A stretch of DNA of 64,000 nucleotides from Tyto alba (Eukaryota; Chordata; Aves; Strigiformes; Tytonidae). The stretch spans positions 8,556,001 through 8,620,000 of the forward strand of contig NW_024881278.1 in the NCBI RefSeq assembly GCF_018691265.1. The letters are read 5' to 3'. Position 1 is the first letter of the stretch. The number at the start of each line of letters is the position of its first letter. The notes beneath the pieces are model-generated. The model was not told the origin of the DNA. It ran no database searches and was given only the letters and a program-made list of their open reading frames with translations. The translations under genes and the position numbers were made by a program. Below, in pieces: positions 57,560-64,000 of the stretch.

Positions 57560-57850
57560 TCGATATCGAGGAAGGACTCCGAAATGGATGAAGAGATAGC
57601 CACTGAGCGGGGTTGAATACCATGACAACTAGGAACAACCTCAGATTTATTCCCAACAGTTAGGACACATTGAAAGAGGGCGTCAATCACGTATTATTTC
57701 GCCACTGAAATAAATGCAAAAACTGCGCCGAGACAAAGGGTTCCAACAGAAGCCGGACATTTGTCTACATTGCGGACATTGTTTCCAGCTTAGCCATAGG
57801 GTTGTATTTGTGTTTGCGCGGGTCCGACCACCCAGGATGTGCTCAGGGGC
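57560..57850. promoter_or_regulatory. Candidate hedgehog-responsive NKX2-2 enhancer (GLI and SOX sites)
   Basis: A block of unique sequence about 2.25 kb before the NKX2-2 ATG. It contains a perfect GLI consensus GACCACCCA at 57826-57834, the only perfect match I found in the window. It also holds a perfect SOX site AACAATG on minus (57777-57783), an octamer-like ATGCAAA (57714-57720) and homeodomain-type ATTATTT. A GLI site combined with SoxB1 input upstream of Nkx2-2 is the published architecture of its ventral neural tube enhancer in mouse, so this is probably the orthologous element. Boundaries are approximate. Confidence 0.65.
57826..57834 (+). promoter_or_regulatory. GLI binding site GACCACCCA
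   Basis: Exact match to the nine-base GLI consensus (TGGGTGGTC on minus), 49 bp from the SOX site and about 20 bp from the end of the unique block before a poly-A run. It provides direct hedgehog input to NKX2-2 if functional. Confidence 0.7.
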
Positions 57851-57854
57851 TCGC

Positions 57855-57856
<2 letters not shown>

Positions 57857-57885
<29 letters not shown>

Positions 57886-57898
57886 GGGAAAAAAAAAA
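57857..57898 (+). repeat. A-rich run split by GGGGG
   Basis: About 27 A, then GGGGG, then 10 A, directly after the candidate GLI enhancer. Simple homopolymer, with the exact count uncertain. Confidence 0.85.
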
Positions 57899-58231
57899 TC
57901 CCTGAGCATTGTCAGCCACATCACATACTTTATGGGAGGCAGGCTGGGGGCTGGGGGAGGAAAGATGGGGGGAGCGGGGAGGGGAAGGTGCGAACACATT
58001 GATCGGCAAATCGGGGGATGTCTGAGGGACCGTCTTCCTCCTCTTCCCACCACCAGCCGCCCCGTTCCCTCTCTCTCCTCTTGGAAGAGAAACTCGGTCA
58101 ACTTTTCCTTCCCAGAAATAAAGGTGGTGGTGGGAAGCCCCTTCACAGATTATAGCCCCCCCCGGACCCGCAAGCCACCATCATCCCCGGGCCAAGCCCG
58201 TCCCGGGCCGGGGTCCGGCTGCAGGACGGCT

Positions 58232-58329
58232 GGGGAAGGGGAAGGGGAAGGGGAAGGGGAAGGGGAAGGGGAAGGGGAAGGGGAAGGGGAAGGGGAAGGG
58301 GAAGGGGAAGGGGAAGGGGAAGGGGAAGG
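58232..58329 (+). repeat. (GGGGAA)16 hexamer array
   Basis: A perfect array of about 16 GGGGAA units over 98 bp, 1.75 kb upstream of the NKX2-2 ATG and 0.4 kb after the GLI element. Sixteen G4 runs with two-base loops can in principle fold as G-quadruplexes, with the C-rich strand as an i-motif. Copy number is likely to vary between individuals. Confidence 0.96.
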
Positions 58330-58859
58330 TCCGGGCCATGCCCGGCGAGGGTGCGCACGGCCAAAGGTCCTCGGCGGCTTCAGGAAAGAGGAGGAAGAAG
58401 GAAAATTAAAATAAAAGTCGGTGGCAGACAGATATAGAGTTAGGGAGGGGGCGGTCTGCAGCCCCGCGCCGGGCAGGGGGAGCCTCCGCGGCCGCGCAGC
58501 GCTGCACCGCTCCGCCGGGGATGCTGCGAGGCTCCACGGGTGCCGGCGCCGCGTGTGTGCGTGGGTAACACCTGGAGATCCGGCCTCCCAAAACGCCCTT
58601 TTTGGAAAGCAACCCCTTCTTTATCCCACTCCTTCCCCAGGCCCTGAAAAAGAAAGAAGAAAATAAAAAAAAAAAAAAAAAGAAAAAATTTTAAAAAATA
58701 ATTCGGTCATATTTGAAATTCTGTTGGGCTCTGGCCCATTAAATTAACCAAACGGACTAAGTTTTATTCCCCTGGAAGAAGGAGACAAAATCAATGAGAC
58801 CTCTTCAAATAACGCCTCCCCCCCACACACGAGTAATCACCTCCCGGATCTCCCCGGGT

Positions 58860-59500
58860 CGTGACTGACGATCGCATTTTGCCAGTTCGGTTAATTTCGG
58901 AGCAAACTAGAATCAATTACTTGCTGTTTAATTTCCAGCGTTCATCCCTAAGCCTCAACCAAAATATTGACCTAGGCGGTTTAGATAAGTTGGTCTCTTG
59001 CCATCTGAGCCGCCTCTCGTTTCGGTCCCGCGCGGGGCTTTGAGCGCGTCCCCGCGCAAAAGCGCTGCCCCCGGGGTTGCGTGGGCGCGCAGGCTGCGCG
59101 GGAGGGGTGGGAAACCACGCACGCAGCCTCCCTCGCTCCTTTCCCCCCACCCTTCCCCCCCTCGCCCCCCCCCCCCCCCCCCAATTTTTATTTTTTTTTT
59201 TATTTCCTCCTTGCTTTTCAAGGCAATCGGTAGAAAACACACTTTGGAGTGTGCGGAATATCGGGCTGGTGCGAGGCTCTTTGTATGTAAATACTGTGTT
59301 TAAAAAAAAGAAAATCACACCCTCCCTCTCTAGCTGACACACACACACACACACGCGCGGAAGGGCCCTCCCCACGCCGGTAATTAACTGACACGTTATA
59401 CCACTCATCACCAATGGTGGAAGCTCGGAGCTCGCCCAAAACCCGCAATTTCACATCTGCAAACACTGTCTTCATCCACTTGACTTCCAAGACCCGCCCA
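58860..59500. promoter_or_regulatory. NKX2-2 proximal upstream region with forkhead, NK2 and E-box motifs
   Basis: Unique sequence containing AATCAATTACTTG near 58912, AAATATTGACC near 58963, a forkhead core GTAAATA (59287-59293), CCAAT (59411-59415), an E-box CATCTG (59454-59459) and a perfect NK2 consensus CCACTTGA (59476-59483). A GC-rich stretch with poly-C (about 59166-59182) divides it. FOXA, bHLH (NGN3/NEUROD1) and NKX2-2 itself are known regulators of Nkx2-2 in islet precursors. Assigning these sites to them is inference. Confidence 0.4.
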
Positions 59501-59680
59501 CACGTGGCCAACCTTTCCCGGGTTTAATGTATTTTTTTTCTCCCTCCTCTCGGCAGGTTCATGTGTGGGGACCAGCCTTATATGGACTGTTCGCTCCAGC
59601 AATGGCTCGGGTTTTTCAAGCGGCAGGCACGGGTTCGGGGTGTTTAAGCAAGATCCAGAAGTGATCTTTTTTTTTTTTTT

Positions 59681-59711
<31 letters not shown>

Positions 59712-60078
59712 GGCGTGTCTTTCCCCCTTTCCCCTGGAGTTACAAACTATTTCCGAAGCCAGCTGCTGCTCCCGCTCTCTGAATTTCCCCCGTGGCAGAA
59801 CAAGCCCGTAGAAACCACCACCGCAGAGATCCACCGCTGCGGCCGGGGCTCCGCTCCTTCTTTTGCACAAACCCCTCCGGTTTACTTTTTCTAGAAATCT
59901 ATAGTATTCTATTTCTTTTTTTAATTTTTTTTTTTCCCTCCTCCACGCGTGCCGCCGCCCCGCAGCCTCCTCCCCCGGCTGCCGGGTGTCGTTGTCGCCG
60001 GCTCCGCGTGTGCGCCCGTGACACGGCGGATCGGCGAAGCTGCTCCTCCAACTTTCCTGCCCGAAATTTGGCCGGAAC
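59500..60078 (+). promoter_or_regulatory. NKX2-2: NKX2-2 5' UTR and proximal promoter
   Basis: Directly upstream of the start codon. It contains a perfect CArG/TATA-like box CCTTATATGG (59576-59585), a possible 3' splice site TCTCGGCAG|G ending at 59556 (a candidate acceptor for an upstream non-coding exon), two poly-T runs (about 59666-59711 in total, and near 59917-59935), and a CpG-rich leader. The start context GGAACATGT is moderate (A at -3). The transcription start is not determined. Confidence 0.5.
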
Positions 60079-60338
60079 ATGTCTCTGACCAACACAAAGA
60101 CGGGTTTTTTCGGTGAAGGACATTTTGGACCTCCCCGATACCAACGATGAGGACGGCTCCGCCGCGGAGGGCGGCGAGGAGGAGAGCGAAGCGCCGGAGC
60201 CGCCCAAGAAAACGGGAGTTTTGGGACAAACCCCCTTGGACACTGTTCAGACGCTGCCTTTGAAGAGCCCTTTCTATGATAATAGCGATAATCCCTACAC
60301 GCGCTGGCTGGCGAGCGCCGAGGGCATCCAATACTCCC
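60079..60338 (+). CDS. NKX2-2: NKX2-2 coding exon 1
   Basis: ATG at 60079 begins [10 protein letters not shown], the conserved NKX2-2 start. Then the run of six T (five needed) throws the frame by one. From 60112 the correct frame resumes with S-V-K-D-I-L-D-L-P and stays open to the donor TCCC|GTGAGT at 60339. The acidic region ([13 protein letters not shown]) and the conserved [19 protein letters not shown] follow. No other ATG in the correct frame precedes the TN motif, so the annotated ATG must be the start. Confidence 0.94.
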
Positions 60339-61228
60339 GTGAGTACCGCGGGGACGGGGCAGCGCCGCGCCGGGCTGCTCCGCGCCCGCGGGGGCTTCCC
60401 CCGGCGGCGGGGCGGTGGGGAGGGAGGGGGGGTATGGAGGGGTGGGGGGTATGGGGGGGGGGGGTGCCGCTCGCCACGGCTGGCTGAGTCCCCGCCGGTG
60501 CCTCCATCCATCCCCCCCCCCCCCCCCCTCCCGGGGGAGAGCCCCCCGGGGCCGGGCGGCGGGAGGGTGCGGAGGGGGGGGAGTGTGTGGGGGGGTGGGG
60601 GGTGCGGAGCGCGGAGCCCCCCCGCCCCCCCGGCTGACGGAGCGGTCTCTCGGCTCGACTGTCCGCAGTGCACGGGCTGACGGCCGGCGGGGGCGGCCAG
60701 GACCCCTCGGCCAAATCACCGGAGCCGTCGGCCGACGAGTCGCCCGACAACGAGAAGGAGACGGCGGGCGGAGGGGACGCGGGGAAGAAGAGGAAGAGGA
60801 GGGTGCTCTTCTCCAAGGCTCAGACCTACGAGCTGGAGCGGCGGTTCCGGCAGCAGCGGTACCTGTCGGCGCCGGAGCGGGAGCACCTGGCCAGCCTGAT
60901 CCGCCTCACCCCCACCCAGGTGAAGATCTGGTTCCAAAACCACCGCTACAAGATGAAGAGGGCCCGGGCCGAGAAAGGTATGGAAGTGACTCCTCTCCCC
61001 TCCCCGCGGCGGGTGGCCGTGCCGGTCTTAGTCAGGGACGGCAAGCCCTGCCACACGCTCAAAGCTCAGGACTTGGCAGCCGCGACTTTCCAGACGGGAA
61101 TCCCCTTCTCCGCCTATAGCGCCCAGTCTCTACAGCATATGCAATACAACGCCCAGTACAGCGCTACCAGCAACCCCCAGTACCCCACAGCACACCATTT
61201 GGTACAAGCTCAGCAATGGACTTGGTGA
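60079..61228 (+). CDS. NKX2-2: NKX2-2 homeodomain transcription factor, 2 coding exons; frameshift in exon 1 as written
   Basis: NK2-class nuclear homeodomain factor that specifies ventral neural progenitors, oligodendrocytes and pancreatic islet cells. Exons 60079-60338 and 60669-61228 are joined by a 330-bp GTGAGT...CCGCAG intron. With one surplus T in the six-T run at 60105-60110 discounted, the length is 272 residues (human 273). Domains in that numbering: TN/eh1 repressor motif around residues 9-19 (KDILDLP visible), homeodomain 127-186 (60788-60967; [15 protein letters not shown]), NK2-specific domain [13 protein letters not shown] at 202-214, and C-terminus [15 protein letters not shown] and the homeodomain are as in human. 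As printed, the frame from the ATG breaks at codon 11 and stops at 60148-60150 after 23 codons. Everything else is intact, so a consensus error is more likely than a dead gene. Confidence 0.96.
60669..61228 (+). CDS. NKX2-2: NKX2-2 coding exon 2 (homeodomain, NK2-SD)
   Basis: A 560-bp coding segment after the acceptor GTCCGCAG (60667-60668), ending in TGA at 61226-61228. It carries [17 protein letters not shown], the basic KKRKRR at the homeodomain start, a complete three-helix homeodomain, [20 protein letters not shown], and a Tyr/Gln-rich tail ([15 protein letters not shown]). No frame break. This exon alone excludes NKX2-4 and NKX2-1, whose tails differ. Confidence 0.97.
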
Positions 61229-61700
61229 ACGCTGGAGGGGAGCGCGCACACACGCACACACTGCCCACACACACACACACACACACGCACAGAAAAAAAA
61301 AAAAAAAAAAAAGAGGAAAAACAAAAATAATAAAGAGAGCGAGAGAAAGAGACAGACTGATGCTCCAAAAATAAAATCAAAACTGCGGGGGAAGGAATGG
61401 AGAGGGAAACGCTATTATTATTATTATTATTATTGCTATTATTATTATTATTATGGTTTCTTTTCCCTCTCCTGTTTCTTTTCCCCTCCATTTTTTTTGG
61501 GGGGGGGGGACTCGTTTTCATTTCGGGGGGAGGCGGGGGGGAAGGGAGGGGAGGTGTTTTTGTGCGTCATTGTTTACAGAAATTTTTGCGCCATTCAGAG
61601 TGGTCCTGTCTACCTACAACTAAAATAAAAGGGAGGGAGGGGGAGGGTCGTCAGAATTAAAAAAAAAAAAAAATAAAGAATAAAAACCCCCCCAGCTGCT
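61229..61700 (+). other. NKX2-2: NKX2-2 3' UTR with several poly(A) signals
   Basis: AATAAA occurs at 61329-61334, 61370-61375, 61624-61629, 61672-61677 and 61679-61684. The last pair follows an A-run and precedes C-rich sequence, so the main cleavage site is probably near 61690-61710. The UTR holds a CA-type repeat (about 61247-61290), an A-run (about 61293-61312) and an ATT trinucleotide array (61413-61454). Confidence 0.65.
61413..61454 (+). repeat. (ATT)n microsatellite in the NKX2-2 3' UTR
   Basis: About 14 ATT/TTA units with one GC interruption (TTATTGCTATTA), about 42 bp. Confidence 0.9.
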
Positions 61701-61709
61701 CCTGTGGTT

Positions 61710-62060
61710 TTGTGAGGAACGTGCGTGGGCCCGGAGGGCGGCCGCGGTACCCCCACGCAGGGCACCCCGACACGGAGAGCCCCGTTGCTCCCCTTCTAGG
61801 ACAGTTTTCGGCCGCGTATAACCCCCGACAACTATTAGCGGGTCTATTTTTATATCTCGTTGTGATTATCGCTGCCGTGAGTAGCAGCCAGGGCGTTCAT
61901 TTTGTTTTATCTTATTTGGGGTTTTGCGCACAACTATTCCCGACTAACCGCGAGCGGAGGAAAAAAAGAAACGCAGATTAAACCCTCTCTGCTCACCGCC
62001 GCAGGACTCATTGTGTACAAACCCAGGCTTTCGATAATTTAGTGAGATTTTTAATGAAAA
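61710..62060. promoter_or_regulatory. Possible element downstream of NKX2-2
   Basis: Unique sequence, with ACAACTATTAGCGGGTCTAT (about 61828-61847), GTTTTATCTTATTTGGGG (about 61903-61920) and CGATAATTTAG (about 62033-62043), lying between GC-rich segments. No ORF of interest. Candidate only. Confidence 0.25.
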
Positions 62061-62099
62061 AGAAAAGAAAAAAAAAAAAAAAAGCTGTGTTTCAAGAAA

Positions 62100-63500
62100 A
62101 AAAAATAATAAGAGAAGGAAGCGATAACAACGACGAACCGGTTTTGTTCGACTTCTCAGCGCGGCCGGCGCCCGCGGCCGCCTCCCCGCATCCCCCGGCG
62201 GCGTTTCGGCCGGGCTCAGCCCGGCGTGGGGCCAGCGAGGCCCGGTGGAGGGGCTCCGTGGAGTGACACGGCCGAGGAAGGCCCCCCGCCCCCCCCCCCC
62301 CGCCGCCCCCGCAACTTCTTTTTTTCGGGGAAAGCGTATTTTTTTTCGGGGCAGTCGGCTTCAGCCCGGCTCCTCAACACCCGGAGCTGGCGAAAAACGG
62401 AGGGGAGGAAGAAATATTTTATATCTGTGACTGGGCTTTTAGACACCCCAGTGCCCCTCCTCTCCCCGTGCTGCTGGGGTCCTCTGGCTGCAGAGTTTTT
62501 TATACCAGCATCATCTCGACGCCCCCCGCCTCGGGCTGGGGGCCGTTTGCACAGGGGGGTGAGCGCGGAAACTTCGGGTTCAGCCCTCGGGGATGCGCCG
62601 GTGGCTCAGGCAGGTCGAGGGAAAGGGTTAACACCTGGGGTTCTTCCCCCCAAAAAACGGGGGAGAGGGAGTAAGGAATAAGAGAGAGGCGAGGAGGAGC
62701 TGGGGTAGTCTGGATGGCTCAGCCGGGGTGAAACGAGGACCGAGCCCGGCCCGGGTGAAGTTAAGACTGGTTTCAGGCAAGCACAGCCCCGGCTCGGAGC
62801 GGGTTTGGGCAGAGCCGGAGCAGCTGTGTGCTCCTTTGCCCTCCCCTGCCATTTTAAGCCGGTAAAGGTGCTTAAGGGGAAAAAAAAAAAAAAAAAAAAA
62901 TAATGGCTTGTCCGTTGTGATGGGGCCGGGACCGGGGCAGCTCCCACCCCGTCCCGCCGGGGCCAAGCAAGGCCGAGCTCAGCCGGGTCAGTTCAACGCC
63001 CAAAGCCAAGAGATGATCGGTACCGACGCGCAGCACCCCGGCCCCGCCGTGCCCCTGCGCGCCTCTCCGCCCCCGCGCAACCTCCGCCGGCCGCAAAGCC
63101 CCCGCTGCAACCTCCGCGCTGCGGCTGGGTTTTTCCCTTTTTCTCTTTTTATTTTTTTTTTTTTTCCCCCCTCTCTTTAGTTGTTCCTCCCCCCACCACG
63201 CCTCCCCGCCGGGCTTGCCTTTATCCACACCACCCTTGGCCGGGGAGCTTCTCGGCCAAACCTGCCTGCGCACCGGCGGAGGGGCCGCGGCTGATGCGCC
63301 GCGGGGAGAGCCAGCCCCGCAGGCGGAGCGGCCGCCTTTCCAACCCGGGGAGCCTTCGCCGGGGTCCCAGACCCGCGCCCCAGCTGCGGGGGGGTCCCCG
63401 GCCCTGTGCAGGTTTCCCCAGCCTGCGAGCCAGGAGCAGGAGAGAAGGAAAAATATTACTTTTTTCTTATTTTCCACACACCCCACCCCCGCCAGGCTCT
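62100..63500. other. GC-rich DNA downstream of NKX2-2, no gene recognised
   Basis: CpG-rich with poly-C (62287-62300), poly-A (62879-62900) and poly-T (63149-63163) runs. Open frames are compositional. In human the next gene in this direction is NKX2-4, and no part of an NKX2-4 exon was recognised before the window ends. Confidence 0.5.
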
Positions 63501-63509
63501 GCTAAGTCT

Positions 63510-64000
63510 ATAAAACCAGTTGTGTGGCCCTAACCTCCGTGGCCTTATATCTCCCATGCTGCCGGGCCAGCTCCGGGCAGTCTATCTTTGCACAATATAC
63601 AGTAGACTTCACAAAACAGCACAATGGGGGAGGCAGGGAGGTGAGCATGTTAGAGGCGTGCATATTAAAGAGACGGAGGCAAAGACAGCCAGGGCCGGGC
63701 CGGGCCGGGGAAGGGGGGAGAAAAAAAAGGAGAGACAGTATGGGGGGGGTGGGCGCCCTCCCTGTGCCTTCCCTCTCTTCTTCTTCCCCCCCCCCCCCCC
63801 CCCCCCCCCCCTTTCTCTTTAGGGCCATTCAATTCATTTATGGGAGGCAGTCCATCTCGGAGTCAGGGAGCAGTGTCCTTTGCGTTTTGTTAGGGCTGTC
63901 ACTCGTGCTCATTGTTAGGCATGTTCTACATGTTGTATCCCATATGGCCAGCTGGGCCGAGGGACCCCTCACAAAACCCAAATTGTGCCCAGCTTTCAAA
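63510..64000. promoter_or_regulatory. Candidate conserved elements at the right edge
   Basis: Two unique blocks flank a poly-C run (about 63786-63811). 63530-63680 has CCTTATATCT, TTGCACAATATACAGTAGAC and CATATTAAAGAG. 63815-64000 has CATTTATGGGAGGCAG and CCCATATGGCC. The second block shares the exact 14-mer TTTATGGGAGGCAG with 57929-57942, just after the GLI element. Texture suggests regulatory DNA that continues beyond the window. Confidence 0.35.

Noticed and set aside
60079..60150. NKX2-2 as a pseudogene or a 23-residue peptide gene
   Set aside because: One homopolymer base explains the break; splice sites, phases, all later domains and the length agree with a functional gene.
60113..60338. 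GTG at 60113 as an alternative NKX2-2 start
   Set aside because: It is the ordinary Val codon of the TN motif; the ATG at 60079 begins the conserved N-terminus.
1..64000. CR1 LINE, LTR or other transposons
   Set aside because: I searched by eye for CR1 3' ends and terminal repeats and saw none convincing; a RepeatMasker run could still find degraded copies.
61700..64000. NKX2-4 exon at the right edge
   Set aside because: No NK2 homeodomain or NKX2-4-like frame appears after the NKX2-2 3' UTR.

Overview
The window is vertebrate nuclear DNA, most probably from a bird. It holds two developmental transcription-factor genes in a divergent arrangement: PAX1 on the minus strand at the left (coding exons 6,935-13,068) and NKX2-2 on the plus strand at the right (coding exons 60,079-61,228). 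About 47 kb of apparently non-coding DNA lies between them. The same divergent pair occurs at human 20p11, where from memory the spacing is roughly 190 kb. The compact spacing, short introns, CpG-rich promoters and absence of any transposon I can recognise favour a bird, but the species cannot be named from the sequence.

Layout. 1-6.3 kb: DNA beyond the PAX1 3' end, with a TA/CA-rich microsatellite and a dispersed 65-bp repeat pair. 6.3-13.4 kb: PAX1 in five coding exons with canonical splice sites. It encodes a paired domain and an octapeptide, no homeodomain, and 362 residues in total. Its first coding exon contributes only ATG plus one base. The introns carry a G-rich minisatellite, a 12-mer repeat and a long polypurine tract. 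13.4-16.5 kb: CpG-rich DNA upstream of PAX1, ending in a 750-bp A/G tract. 16.5-52.3 kb: intergenic DNA with several AT-rich blocks that look like conserved regulatory elements. One, at 51.2 kb, has a perfect palindrome of forkhead sites followed by ONECUT-like and GATA motifs. 52.3-60.0 kb: NKX2-2 upstream region, with a large CpG island, TCF, NK2 and tandem forkhead motifs, a cluster of three CRE motifs, and a perfect GLI site next to a SOX site about 2.25 kb before the start codon. 60.1-61.7 kb: NKX2-2 in two coding exons with its 3' UTR. 61.7-64 kb: flanking DNA with candidate elements.

Both genes are known Sonic hedgehog targets (PAX1 in sclerotome and pharyngeal pouch; NKX2-2 in ventral neural tube and pancreatic islet), and most non-coding signals here read as their control DNA. 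The most consequential anomaly is an extra T in a six-T run at codons 10-11 of NKX2-2. As written it truncates the protein to 23 residues, while the rest of the gene is perfectly intact, so it is probably an assembly error. I saw no tRNA, rRNA, CRISPR, viral or toxin gene. Conservation calls are judgements from sequence texture and were not tested by alignment.
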